DNA of 24,256 bases from CAZLAJ01 sp964644605. Its GTDB lineage: Bacteria > Patescibacteriota > Microgenomatia > UBA1406 > GWC2-37-13. Position 1 is the first letter of the stretch; the number at the start of each line of letters is the position of its first letter. The stretch spans positions 1-24,256 of the forward strand of contig CAZXWS010000059.1 of NCBI GenBank assembly GCA_964644605.1, written 5' to 3'. The translations under genes and the position numbers were made by a program. Shown piece after piece: positions 1-7,535 of this stretch. The notes below the pieces were generated by a model. The model made no database searches, was not told the DNA's origin, and worked only from the letters and a program-made list of their open reading frames with translations.

Positions 1-2
1 AA

Positions 3-431
3 ACGCGTGTTAATTTTATGCACAAATTTTTCAAACATTTTTCAGGAAAAAAAGTTGGCATATGGGGGTTGAGTTTTAAACCAAATACTGATGATATTCG
101 TGAAGCACCCTCACTGCACGTAATCGAGAGACTTCTGGAGAATGACATTGAAGTGCATGTATTCGACCCAGTAGCTCAAAACAATGTGAAAAAAATATTT
201 AGCGACACCATTACTTACCATCATGAACCATACAGTGTTGTCAAAGGTGTGGATGCACTATGCATTCTTACTGAGTGGAATGATTTCCGTCAAGCTGACT
301 TAAAAAAAGTAAAGAAGCTTATGAATAAACCACTTATTTTTGATGGTAGGAATGTATATCACACAGAAGAAATGAAAAAACTCGGTTTTACCTATATTTC
401 CACTGGTAGGAAAGCAGTTATACAAGAGTAA
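3..431 (+). CDS. ugd: UDP-glucose 6-dehydrogenase, C-terminal part (partial)
   Basis: This is the C-terminal UDP-binding domain of a UDP-glucose/GDP-mannose dehydrogenase, the cytoplasmic enzyme that oxidises UDP-glucose to UDP-glucuronate with two NAD+. The reading frame is open to the left edge (codons for TRVNF precede the first ATG at 18), so the gene begins outside the window and that ATG is internal. The diagnostic stretch is GIWGLSFKPNTDDIREAPS, matching the family signature G-LAFKPNTDD-REAPS at the start of the C-terminal domain. DGRNVY near the end also fits the family. The N-terminal Rossmann domain and the catalytic cysteine are not in the window. The stop lies 13 nt before the next gene, whose product uses UDP-glucuronate, so the two are probably co-transcribed. 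Confidence 0.93.
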   Translation, partial: TRVNFMHKFFKHFSGKKVGIWGLSFKPNTDDIREAPSLHVIERLLENDIEVHVFDPVAQNNVKKIFSDTITYHHEPYSVVKGVDALCILTEWNDFRQADLKKVKKLMNKPLIFDGRNVYHTEEMKKLGFTYISTGRKAVIQE

Positions 432-444
432 CTTTTACACGTGT

Positions 445-1389
445 ATGAGGATTTTAATTACCGGGGGGGCCGGATTCATTGGTTCACACCTCTCTAAAAA
501 ACATATAGAAAAAAATGATGAAGTATATGTGATAGATAATTTAGTTACAGGTAGCAAACTAAATGTAGAAAATCTGCTTAAACACCCTCATTTTTATTTC
601 ATAGAAGCTGATATCTTAACTTTTGATTTCAGTACACTTCCGTCGGTCGATTATATCTATCATCTCGCCTCTCCCGCTTCACCAATACAGTATAAAAAGT
701 ACGCCACCGAAACACTTCGTACAAATAGTGAGGGAACATATAATGTTCTCGAGTTTATGCATAAAAGCAAAAGTAAATCGTTTGTCATCACTTCGACATC
801 AGAAGTGTATGGTGATCCACTTGTACATCCGCAAACCGAGGAATATTGGGGAAATGTAAATCCAAATGGTGTGCGTTCATGTTATGACGAAGCAAAGCGG
901 TATGCCGAAGCGTTGGTCATGACATACTATAGAAAATATAATTTAGATCTGCGCATTGCACGTTTATTCAACACATATGGACCACATATGGAAAAAGATG
1001 ATGGCCGAGTAGTCTCTAACTTTGTGATGCAAGCGCTTACGAATAAACCAATCACCATTTATGGTACCGGTACACAAACACGCTCATTTTGCTATATTGA
1101 TGATACTGCAGAAGGATTATATCGTTTAGTAAGTACCCCTGATATTGCTGGATCAGTTGTGAACTTAGGAAATCCAGTCGAGAAAACAATCGCTGAACTG
1201 GCGAGTATTGTCAAAAATATGACAGGTTCAAATTCAGAAATAATACTCACTCCAATAGATGCTGACGATCCAAAAAAACGCAAGCCAGATATTTCCAAAG
1301 CTAAAAGACTTTTAAAGTGGAAACCGACAGTAACCTTAGAAGAAGGACTTCAAAAAACGATCTCCTATTTTCGAGAAAGATTTGTATAA
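445..1389 (+). CDS. uxs: UDP-glucuronate decarboxylase (UDP-xylose synthase), extended SDR family
   Basis: The 314-aa protein is an extended short-chain dehydrogenase/reductase. The NAD-binding glycine motif GGAGFIG is at residues 7-13. The catalytic Tyr-x-x-x-Lys is Y147/K151 in SCYDEAKRYAEAL, and the Ser/Thr site lies in TSTSEVYGDP. The combination SEVYGDP-HPQTEEYWGNVNP and ARLFNTYGPHM-DDGRVVSNF is typical of UDP-glucuronate decarboxylase (UXS) rather than GalE or RmlB. UXS converts UDP-glucuronate to UDP-xylose with CO2 release through a 4-keto intermediate, in the cytosol. The gene follows the UDP-glucose dehydrogenase by 13 nt, which supplies its substrate, so this is a two-step UDP-Glc to UDP-Xyl route. 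No Shine-Dalgarno sequence precedes the ATG. Identity is secure at subfamily level; strict substrate choice is inferred. Confidence 0.9.
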   Translation: MRILITGGAGFIGSHLSKKHIEKNDEVYVIDNLVTGSKLNVENLLKHPHFYFIEADILTFDFSTLPSVDYIYHLASPASPIQYKKYATETLRTNSEGTYNVLEFMHKSKSKSFVITSTSEVYGDPLVHPQTEEYWGNVNPNGVRSCYDEAKRYAEALVMTYYRKYNLDLRIARLFNTYGPHMEKDDGRVVSNFVMQALTNKPITIYGTGTQTRSFCYIDDTAEGLYRLVSTPDIAGSVVNLGNPVEKTIAELASIVKNMTGSNSEIILTPIDADDPKKRKPDISKAKRLLKWKPTVTLEEGLQKTISYFRERFV

Positions 1390-1444
1390 TAATAATTCAG
1401 AGTTATACTGAACATTATTACACTCGTTCAGATACTGTCTATAT

Positions 1445-2581
1445 ATGAGAAAAGCAATCGTTGTACTGCCAACATATAACGAAGCGGGTAATATTGAAAA
1501 AGCAATCACACAGATTTTTGATATCGATAAAATAGTTGAGAACTGGCAGCTTGAGATACTTGTTGTAGACAGTAATTCACCTGATAATACTGCTGATATT
1601 GTCAAAAAACTTCAAAAAAATAATAAGCAGCTTCACCTTCTGGAAACACCAAAGGAAGGATTGGGAAAAGCATATGTACGCGGATTTACTCATGCTACAG
1701 AAAAATTGCAGGCATACGCCATTTTTGAAATGGATGCTGACGGTCAACATGATCCTAAAGAAATACCTAATTTTTTAAAGCAAATAGAAAAAGGAGCTGA
1801 CTTTGTGATCGGCTCCCGCTATATTCGCGGTGGTTCTATTCCTAGTGAGTGGGGGTTAGACAGAAAAATATTTTCGGTGCTGGGAAATCTGATTGTACGA
1901 TTTGGATTTATGAAATTGAAAATTACCGATTGGACCGATGGATATCGTTGTATCAAAACGTGGGTGGTGAAAAAAGCATTACATCATGTTACTCCATACA
2001 GTGGATATGTATTTCAAATCGCGTTGCTTGATTACGCAGTCAAAAATAATGCTGTTATTCAAGAAATACCGGTGCAGTTTCGAGAAAGAAATGCAGGTGA
2101 GTCTAAAATAAGTTCAGGTAGATACATATTTGATATTTTGTTTTATATTTTCAAAGAGTCGTCATTTATAAAATTTGTTATTGTTGGGTTGATTGGTTTT
2201 GTTGTTGATTTCGGGTTTGCCTCACTATTTATTTTCCTTCATATTAATAAAGTGGCTTCGAATATGATGAGTGCGGAACTTGCTATCATCTCTAACTTTT
2301 TATTGAATAATACATGGAGTTTTAAACATAAGAAGATCGTCGGCGGCACATTTGCGTATGTCTTAAATTTCCTTAAGTTTAACTTTTTATCGCTTGGATC
2401 GATTCTTATCCAGGGAGTAGGCATGTTCCTCACACTACGTTTCTTAGGTGATTATGTGCTAAACATTATGGGTATTCATATTGGTACGTGGATTGTGTAT
2501 AAAGTACTTATAATTCTTTTAGTCATCATTCCATATTCATATATTCTTTACAATAAGTTTATTTGGAAAGATAAAAAATAA
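1445..2581 (+). CDS. GT2 polyprenyl-phosphate glycosyltransferase fused to GtrA-like membrane domain
   Basis: The protein has 378 aa. Residues 1-230 are a DPM1/GT2 glycosyltransferase: VVLPTYNEAGNIEKAI at residues 5-20, the metal/nucleotide motif EMDADGQHDP near 95-104, GSRYIRGG near 122-129 and DWTDGYRC further on. These enzymes move a hexose from a nucleotide sugar to a polyprenyl phosphate at the cytoplasmic face of the membrane. From about residue 238 the chain is hydrophobic, with four predicted membrane spans, and resembles GtrA (FVIVGLIGFVVDFGFASL, then NFLLNNTWSF), proposed to help flip the lipid-linked sugar. The fusion puts synthesis and translocation in one polypeptide, a common bacterial arrangement. 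It lies 55 nt after the UDP-xylose synthase gene, suggesting a shared role in surface glycan or protein glycosylation. The sugar is not determinable from sequence. Confidence 0.88.
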   Translation: MRKAIVVLPTYNEAGNIEKAITQIFDIDKIVENWQLEILVVDSNSPDNTADIVKKLQKNNKQLHLLETPKEGLGKAYVRGFTHATEKLQAYAIFEMDADGQHDPKEIPNFLKQIEKGADFVIGSRYIRGGSIPSEWGLDRKIFSVLGNLIVRFGFMKLKITDWTDGYRCIKTWVVKKALHHVTPYSGYVFQIALLDYAVKNNAVIQEIPVQFRERNAGESKISSGRYIFDILFYIFKESSFIKFVIVGLIGFVVDFGFASLFIFLHINKVASNMMSAELAIISNFLLNNTWSFKHKKIVGGTFAYVLNFLKFNFLSLGSILIQGVGMFLTLRFLGDYVLNIMGIHIGTWIVYKVLIILLVIIPYSYILYNKFIWKDKK

Positions 2582-2605
2582 TTCCTCTTTTGCTTCTGTT
2601 TCAGC

Positions 2606-2611
2606 TATTAT
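2606..2611 (+). promoter_or_regulatory. possible -10 box of the permease gene (leaderless start)
   Basis: TATTAT ends six nt before the permease ATG at 2618, which would place transcription start at or next to the initiation codon. No good -35 hexamer is seen at 16-18 nt, so this is a weak call that rests on the same arrangement upstream of 6334 and 8373. Confidence 0.3.
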
Positions 2612-2617
2612 TAAAAT

Positions 2618-4357
2618 ATGGCTCAAAAAAAGTATATTAAGCTGAATCAGATTTATGCTACTGCGATCTGTGGTAATGATATCTTAAGTTCTGCGTTATA
2701 CGTCTCAGGAATCGCAATTATTTTCGCAGGTGTACTAGCTCCACTTGTATTGCTTTTTATTGCCGGTGTGTTATTTCTGTATAAAGCTGTGTATACAGAA
2801 GTTGTTGAGGCATTACCGATTAATGGAGGTGCATATAACTGCTTACTGAATGGTACTTCGAAAGCGCTGGCAGCAGTGGCTGGCATTACAACATTTTTAT
2901 CGTATATAGCAACGGCGGTGATATCAGCAAAAATTGGTATCGAATATTTGCATACAATTGTTGCTGTGCCTGTCATACCAACAACTATTGCTTTGTTGGC
3001 TTTTTTTGCTTTGCTTGTCATAACAGGTTTGAAAGATTCAGCTAAAGTGGCACTAGTTATTTTTGCTTTTCATATTTTTGCGTTAGTTAGTTTTATTGTC
3101 CTGGGCTTTTTTGCAATAAACAATGGTTTATCTTACTTCCAGTTTAATTTAAATCATACCTTTGATTTATTTGCGCAGCGAGGAGGATTCATAAATACAT
3201 TTTTTCTGGCATTTGCAGCATCTCTTTTAGGAGTATCCGGTTTTGAAAGTTCGGCGAATTTTGTGGAAGAACAATATGAGGGCGTTTTTCGAAAAACACT
3301 GCGGAATATGCTTATTGGTGTGGCCATTTTTAATCCAATAATTGCGTTGATTGTTCTCAATGTGATGCCATTTCAAGCAATTGCAAGAGCACGCGATTTT
3401 CTATTATCCAATGCAGCTTATGTAATAGGCGGCACTCTTTTTCAGCAAGTCATTGTGCTCGATGCGTTTTTTGTGTTGTCTGGAGCTGTCCTTGCTTCCT
3501 ATATAGGTGTAAGCGGTTTGCTTGCACGTATGACAGGTGATAACTGTTTACCAAGTTATTTTGCGAAAAAAAGCAGTAATGGTTCATATATGCGAATTGT
3601 ATTAGCATTTTTTTTACTCTGCACATCAATTTTACTTTTGACGCAAGGGAATTTATTATCACTTGCTGGTGTTTATACAATAGCATTCCTTGGTGTCATG
3701 AGTTTGTTCGCATTTGGAAATTTGGTACTAAAAGCAACACGGGCGGAAATAAAACGCACTTATCAAGCTTCAATAATCGTAGTTTTGTTCGCCTTTTGTT
3801 TAACACTAATTGGCATAGTGGGAAACATTAAAATCGATTTTAATAATTTTGCATTTTTTATTTATTATTTTATTCCTTCAGTAATTATTGTTCTTCTGGT
3901 TATTTATCAAGACAATGTACTGCGCGCACTGTTGCATCTTACTCGTCATCATCCGCGGTTGCACTATTATATACGTACTCACTTTGATGATTTAATTGAA
4001 GGAAAATTTGTTGTTTTTGTACATCATGTAAATCGTTTATATAAGATTTTGAATTACGTGAATAAAAATGAAACGGGAAGAACAATATATTTAATTTGCT
4101 GTCGGAGTAATGATGAAAATGATGTTAAAAAAAATTATCACGCGATTGTCGAAAGCTTACCATACTTGCATAAATCAGGTGTATTTCCGCATCTTGATAT
4201 CCACCACCATTTTAAAGACCAACCATTTGGCCCGGAGGTAATTGATGAAGTGTCAAAGGAGTTTAAAGTGCGTAAAAATCGTATTCTTATTGGTTCCATT
4301 CACCATTCACACCACTACGATTACTCTGATTTGGGTGGGGTGAGAATAATATTTTAA
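2618..4357 (+). CDS. APC-superfamily amino acid permease with soluble C-terminal domain
   Basis: The 579-aa protein is a polytopic membrane protein with about 12 hydrophobic segments up to roughly residue 430. The APC signature near TM1 reads ICGNDILSSALYVSGIA, and PINGGAYNCLLNGTSK precedes TM3, as in amino acid/polyamine permeases. A later helix reads LLGVSGFESSANFVEEQ. The last ~145 residues are hydrophilic and cytosolic, including an ICCRSNDENDVKKNY stretch and a histidine-rich end (DIHHHF, then IHHSHHYDY) closing with DLGGVRIIF. Uptake of amino acids would suit an auxotrophic, small-genome organism. A -10-like TATTAT sits at 2606-2611, six nt before the ATG, so the transcript may be leaderless. 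The substrate is unknown, and the regulatory role of the tail is a guess. Confidence 0.85.
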   Translation: MAQKKYIKLNQIYATAICGNDILSSALYVSGIAIIFAGVLAPLVLLFIAGVLFLYKAVYTEVVEALPINGGAYNCLLNGTSKALAAVAGITTFLSYIATAVISAKIGIEYLHTIVAVPVIPTTIALLAFFALLVITGLKDSAKVALVIFAFHIFALVSFIVLGFFAINNGLSYFQFNLNHTFDLFAQRGGFINTFFLAFAASLLGVSGFESSANFVEEQYEGVFRKTLRNMLIGVAIFNPIIALIVLNVMPFQAIARARDFLLSNAAYVIGGTLFQQVIVLDAFFVLSGAVLASYIGVSGLLARMTGDNCLPSYFAKKSSNGSYMRIVLAFFLLCTSILLLTQGNLLSLAGVYTIAFLGVMSLFAFGNLVLKATRAEIKRTYQASIIVVLFAFCLTLIGIVGNIKIDFNNFAFFIYYFIPSVIIVLLVIYQDNVLRALLHLTRHHPRLHYYIRTHFDDLIEGKFVVFVHHVNRLYKILNYVNKNETGRTIYLICCRSNDENDVKKNYHAIVESLPYLHKSGVFPHLDIHHHFKDQPFGPEVIDEVSKEFKVRKNRILIGSIHHSHHYDYSDLGGVRIIF

Positions 4358-4444
4358 TAGGAGTTAGGGGTTAGGCGTTATGAGTTAGGAGTGACGAATG
4401 ACGAGTTACGAATAAAAATTGTTATTGGGTATTTGGTATTCGGT

Positions 4445-4472
4445 GTAGGGACAAGTCGCGACTTGTCCCTAC
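4445..4472. repeat. Perfect 28-bp palindrome, GTAGGG...CCCTAC family, copy 1
   Basis: The left arm GTAGGGACAAGTCG is followed directly by its exact reverse complement, giving 14 + 14 bp with no loop. The element lies between convergent genes, but no T-run follows on either strand, so it is not a canonical intrinsic terminator. A near-identical palindrome with matched changes in both arms is at 9984-10011. Confidence 0.9.
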
Positions 4473-4484
4473 TCATACAAGCGT

Positions 4485-4508
4485 GTAGGGGCGTATAGCA
4501 ATACGCCC
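4485..4508. repeat. Degenerate copy of the GTAGGG palindrome family
   Basis: GTAG is followed by GGGCGTAT, a four-base AGCA loop and ATACGCCC, an 8-bp perfect stem at 4489-4508. The right end reads CATA instead of CTAC, so the outer part of the dyad is lost. It lies 12 nt after copy 1. Confidence 0.65.
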
Positions 4509-4583
4509 ATATTCAATAAATTTTCAATTTGCAATTTCCAATTTACAAATCAATTTTTAAGCACCAATTTTCATAAAGGTTCA

Positions 4584-4799
4584 TTGTCATGCTGAACGAT
4601 GATTTATGAAGTGAAGCATCTAGCGATAGCGAAAATTCTTATATCAATTACGAGTTCGCTGGACCTGCCCGCCAGTGCCTTGCGATATAGACTGTTAAAC
4701 CTGTACAGTCTGACTAAACTGTATATGTTTCGTAGTCTATACTGTTTTGCGTAGGCGGGTGCTTCATCCAGAATCTTCGATCTGGCTTCAGCATGACAA
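4584..4799. repeat. MITE-like element with 13-bp perfect terminal inverted repeats
   Basis: The ends are TTGTCATGCTGAA (4584-4596) and its exact reverse complement (4787-4799), enclosing about 190 nt. Inside are smaller dyads: a GAAGCA/TGCTTC pair next to the ends, ATAGACT/AGTCTAT flanking a CTGTACAG-containing middle, and CCAGA/TCTGG just before the right end. No protein is encoded. The structure suits a non-autonomous mobile element or a folded intergenic repeat. No target-site duplication could be established by eye. Confidence 0.6.
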
Positions 4800-4875
4800 A
4801 ACAGCATACTGTACTTTTAACTTGAAAACGATTCTTAAATCTTAGATCGTAAATCCTAAATCTCTTCTTTCAATA

Positions 4876-5736
4876 TTACGGATTTTGTTTTTGCGCGTAG
4901 GATGCAGATACCCACCCCGATAAATTGGGAAGTTTTATTTTATACCAGTCTGGTTTTTCATCAACTAATTCATATTTTTCTCCCGGTTTTACCTGCGCAG
5001 CTTCTGAAGCCGATGTTGTAGGTTCGGAACGAACCCGCAAATAACCCAAAGGTGTATCTTTTATAATTACCATTGTTTTTTGTGTGGTAGTGCTTGCACT
5101 TCCTGAAGCTTCTTTTTTTTCTGGTGGGGGAGTAGGCTTCTTTTGTGATTGATCAAGACTCAGTTTAAAAAGTGCATTTACACGATACCCTGCATCCACA
5201 TTTATTTTTTGTGTCCGGCGTAAGAATCCCGGCATATATACGGATAATTCATGATCTCCTTTATTGACATCAGCCAGAATGAGTGGTGCGACTCCTTTTT
5301 CGTCATTATCCAGGTATACTATCGCTCCACTTGGATCACTCTCTACATATACTTCACCGACATTATTATTTTTCGGCGATGTTTCCATGCGTGTTGTCGT
5401 AAAAATTTCTCCAGCTGTAGTCACGTCAGAACTGCCGAGTTCTTGGTTGACATACGTAAGGGCATTTTTATAAATTTTTATTTTTCCTTGCCAGGAAGCA
5501 GTGTCTGTGGCCGTTCCATCAGGTATCAATTTCAACACAAAATCTCCTGTTTTAAATTTTTCTTCATACGGAGTGTGGCCTAGAGCTTGGTTATCAATAA
5601 ACACAGTGCTGGGTGGAGTTGATAATACTTTAATGCGTCCAAAGGCATTTTGATTATTCAAGATAAAAAAACGGACCCCGACAAAACCGGCAAATCCAAC
5701 GAGGAGTAGAATGAGGAGCAGTAATTTTTTTTTCAT
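4876..5736 (-). CDS. Membrane-anchored PEGA-domain protein with C-terminal bacterial SH3 domain
   Basis: The 286-aa protein has an N-terminal hydrophobic anchor (residues 4-26, LLLLILLLVGFAGFVGVRFF) and an extracytoplasmic remainder. A PEGA-like repeat covers about 33-72 (IKVLSTPPSTVFIDNQALGHTP), and a second one about 125-195 (VYVESDPSGAIVYLDNDEKG, then GDHELSVYMPGF). A Pro/Lys/Ser/Thr-rich linker follows (PTPPPEKKEASGSAS). The end is a bacterial SH3 (SH3b) domain with the typical LRVRSEPTTSASE and GWVSASYA. PEGA domains are found in cell-surface proteins, and SH3b domains usually bind peptidoglycan or peptides, so an envelope-binding role is likely; the exact job is unknown. It lies 49 nt downstream of a small membrane-protein gene on the same strand and has its own promoter-like TTGCAA-17-TAAAAT. 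Confidence 0.85.
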   Translation of the reverse strand: MKKKLLLLILLLVGFAGFVGVRFFILNNQNAFGRIKVLSTPPSTVFIDNQALGHTPYEEKFKTGDFVLKLIPDGTATDTASWQGKIKIYKNALTYVNQELGSSDVTTAGEIFTTTRMETSPKNNNVGEVYVESDPSGAIVYLDNDEKGVAPLILADVNKGDHELSVYMPGFLRRTQKINVDAGYRVNALFKLSLDQSQKKPTPPPEKKEASGSASTTTQKTMVIIKDTPLGYLRVRSEPTTSASEAAQVKPGEKYELVDEKPDWYKIKLPNLSGWVSASYAQKQNP

Positions 5737-5748
5737 ATGAATACACCC

Positions 5749-5777
5749 ATTTTAAATCAGATATGGCTGTATTGCAA
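5749..5777 (-). promoter_or_regulatory. Predicted sigma-70-type promoter of the PEGA/SH3 gene
   Basis: On the minus strand TTGCAA (5772-5777) and TAAAAT (5749-5754) are 17 nt apart. The predicted start lies a few bases before the ATG at 5736, so the 5' UTR is very short. Confidence 0.5.
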
Positions 5778-5785
5778 CCTAAGCA

Positions 5786-6088
5786 TTATTCAGCTTTTCG
5801 TTTACCCGCTTTTATTCCAAAAATAAAACCAAGACCACCAAAGAGTACAAGAATTACTCTATGGACTCGGGTCAGTACAAAGTCTGGTTGACTCATGGCA
5901 AAACTTATTATTGTTTTTTGTGCCCCATGCATTAATGGAGCGACAGATAGTCCGACAACCAAGCCAATTATAAAACGGTACACAAAAGCAGAAGAACCCT
6001 CAAACTTTTTGTGTGAGGGAAACTGAAAAATTACTAAAAATAAGCCGAAGCCTACACTTAAAAGCACGGTAAAGAGTTGGTCGTTCAT
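5786..6088 (-). CDS. Small integral membrane protein of unknown function
   Basis: The 100-aa product has three hydrophobic segments at about residues 5-22, 38-55 and 77-94, and a basic tail (IKAGKRKAE), suggesting a three-span inner-membrane protein with a positively charged cytoplasmic end. I do not recognise a named family. The gene is preceded by a good promoter (TTGAAC-17-TACAAT) and is followed after 49 nt by the PEGA/SH3 envelope gene on the same strand, so the two may share transcription and an envelope role. The frame is closed on both sides and the membrane topology is coherent, which supports a real gene. Confidence 0.7.
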   Translation of the reverse strand: MNDQLFTVLLSVGFGLFLVIFQFPSHKKFEGSSAFVYRFIIGLVVGLSVAPLMHGAQKTIISFAMSQPDFVLTRVHRVILVLFGGLGFIFGIKAGKRKAE

Positions 6089-6140
6089 AGGTGAATATGA
6101 ATTCCCCCCGCGCAGGAAGAATTTTTAATTGTAGACTTTC

Positions 6141-6169
6141 ATTGTACCGGTTTTTCTTACTTTGTTCAA
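6141..6169 (-). promoter_or_regulatory. Predicted sigma-70-type promoter of the small membrane protein gene
   Basis: On the minus strand TTGAAC (6164-6169) and TACAAT (6141-6146) are exactly 17 nt apart. The predicted 5' UTR before the ATG at 6088 is about 45 nt. A separate dyad, ATTGTA/TACAAT with a 6-nt gap, lies further upstream at 6194-6211. Confidence 0.55.
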
Positions 6170-6250
6170 GCGTAGATTTTACGTAATTCTTACATTGTAA
6201 ATTTATACAATACGCCCCAAAATAAAAATATATAAATGCGAGCGACCTAT

Positions 6251-6279
6251 GTAGGGAATGGTTTTAAACCATTCCCTAC
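6251..6279. repeat. 29-bp palindrome, GTAGGG...CCCTAC family, copy 2
   Basis: Arms GTAGGGAATGGTTT and AAACCATTCCCTAC are exact reverse complements around one central T. It lies in the 245-nt gap between divergent genes (small membrane protein on minus, reductase on plus), so it cannot be a terminator for either. The outer six bases match the copies at 4445 and 9984 while the inner eight differ in both arms together. Confidence 0.85.
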
Positions 6280-6318
6280 TACAACGATAATCTAATTAAT
6301 ACAAAATTTTCATTAAGC

Positions 6319-6327
6319 TTGTACAAT
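6319..6327 (+). promoter_or_regulatory. -10-like box and TTGTACAA palindrome before the reductase
   Basis: The 8-bp palindrome TTGTACAA (6319-6326) overlaps a TACAAT -10-like hexamer (6322-6327) just before the ATG at 6334. The same octamer occurs at 12152-12159 in front of lexA. Confidence 0.3.
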
Positions 6328-6333
6328 AATCAT

Positions 6334-7524
6334 ATGAAAGAATATGATGTGGTGATAATCGGTGCGGGACCAGCAGGAGGCCAATGCGCGCGTCTATTAA
6401 GTCTGTACGGACATACAGTACTGCTTGTAGAAAAAGTAAGCGACTTTAGCAAAAATGATTTTTCAAGCGCGGGTTCTATTATTGAAATACAAAAACAATT
6501 CGATCTACCGGACAGTGTTATCGGAAGTCACTGGAATATGTTGCGTATTTGGACTCAAAATTCATCCTATATATGGAAAAGTAATACAGTGCAAGGAGTA
6601 GTCATGAATTTTCAAAAGCTTCGAAGTTTTCTTGCAGATGAAGCCACAAAAACAAAGAACTGTGACCTGTTGATGGCTCACAGTTTTGAATCTGTTGAGC
6701 AAATAGATAATCGTCATATCGTTACGTTGCGTAATTTAACAACTAATGAACATGTACAGGTTGCAACGAAAATAATAATTGATGCAAGCGGTCCGGCTCG
6801 TGCTGTTTTGTATGCTAAGCGGCAAAAACCAAAGTATAAGACAGCAACTGGAATCGAGTATTTGATCGAAGTAAATACAACAGATAATGAAAAACTCAAA
6901 AATAATGATCTGCAGTTTTTTTTGGGAACACGTTGGGTACCAAAAGGGTACGCGTGGATTTTTGCGATGGAAGATAAACGGTTTAAAGTAGGTGTTGGCC
7001 GTTATAACTATAAAACAGAACAAGACAAACCATTAAAATCATGTGTCGAGTATATTCTTCACGATCATCTAAACCTGAAAGACGATGAGTACAAAGTAAT
7101 TGACGTGCATGGCGGAACTTTGCAGTTTATTCCAGGAAATAAAGATGTATTTGTTGATGGGACAATAATTGGAGTAGGGGACACCGTATCATCTGTGAAT
7201 CCTTTGGGAGGAGAGGGGATACGTCATGGTATGCAGAGCGCAACAGTAGCTTCAGCGTATGTTGACAAATATTTGAAAGGTGAAATATCTGATTTGAAAG
7301 GGTATGAAAAGGAAATGAAAAAATATTTTGGTGTGCGCTGGCGTTTGTCTTATTATTTCTCAAAATTAATTTATGAATATTTTTCAGATCGTCGGATCAA
7401 TTGGACTTTTAAAATAATGCGCTCTCTCACTCTCGAAGAACTAGTGGCAATCTTATTTAAATACGATTTCAAACTGATTATAAGTGCGTTATATAGAATA
7501 TTTTTAAAAGTAATTTTCAGCTAA
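6334..7524 (+). CDS. Geranylgeranyl reductase-like FAD-dependent oxidoreductase
   Basis: The 396-aa flavoprotein begins MKEYDVVIIGAGPAGGQCA, with the Rossmann FAD motif G10-x-G12-x-x-G15. The middle has IIDASGPAR. The second FAD contact is IIGVGDTVSSVNPLGGEGIR near residues 276-295, the GD-P-GGEGI pattern of the geranylgeranyl reductase/p-hydroxybenzoate hydroxylase superfamily. Relatives reduce polyprenyl chains (archaeal lipids, phytyl groups, menaquinone side chains) or halogenate and hydroxylate aromatics; a lipid or polyprenyl substrate is the usual annotation and is inference here. An in-frame TTG at 6319 would add five residues, but the ATG at 6334 puts the nucleotide-binding strand at the usual distance. 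A TACAAT -10-like box at 6322-6327 ends six nt before this ATG, suggesting a leaderless transcript. Confidence 0.8.
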   Translation: MKEYDVVIIGAGPAGGQCARLLSLYGHTVLLVEKVSDFSKNDFSSAGSIIEIQKQFDLPDSVIGSHWNMLRIWTQNSSYIWKSNTVQGVVMNFQKLRSFLADEATKTKNCDLLMAHSFESVEQIDNRHIVTLRNLTTNEHVQVATKIIIDASGPARAVLYAKRQKPKYKTATGIEYLIEVNTTDNEKLKNNDLQFFLGTRWVPKGYAWIFAMEDKRFKVGVGRYNYKTEQDKPLKSCVEYILHDHLNLKDDEYKVIDVHGGTLQFIPGNKDVFVDGTIIGVGDTVSSVNPLGGEGIRHGMQSATVASAYVDKYLKGEISDLKGYEKEMKKYFGVRWRLSYYFSKLIYEYFSDRRINWTFKIMRSLTLEELVAILFKYDFKLIISALYRIFLKVIFS

Positions 7525-7535
7525 TAGGCATATAT

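Larger units (their letters stand above)
4358..4583. repeat. Gene-free repeat tract: degenerate GAGTTA repeats, palindromes and CAATTT-rich DNA
   Basis: Between the convergent permease and PEGA genes lie about 518 nt without a credible gene. From 4360 to 4412 the unit GAGTTAGG or GAGTTACG recurs three times in degenerate form. Two palindromes follow (4445-4472 and 4485-4508, listed separately). From about 4512 to 4570 there is AT-rich, CAATTT-rich low-complexity DNA. No open frame here has family-like features. Confidence 0.6.

Noticed and set aside
1390..1444. Small hairpin TTCAG/CTGAA after the UXS gene as a terminator
   Set aside because: The stem is five bp plus a bulged AT extension, without a T-run; too weak to call.
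4604..4807. Minus-strand 67-aa open frame in the permease-PEGA gap
   Set aside because: It lies almost entirely inside the MITE-like inverted repeat; its sequence follows from the repeat and shows no protein family character.
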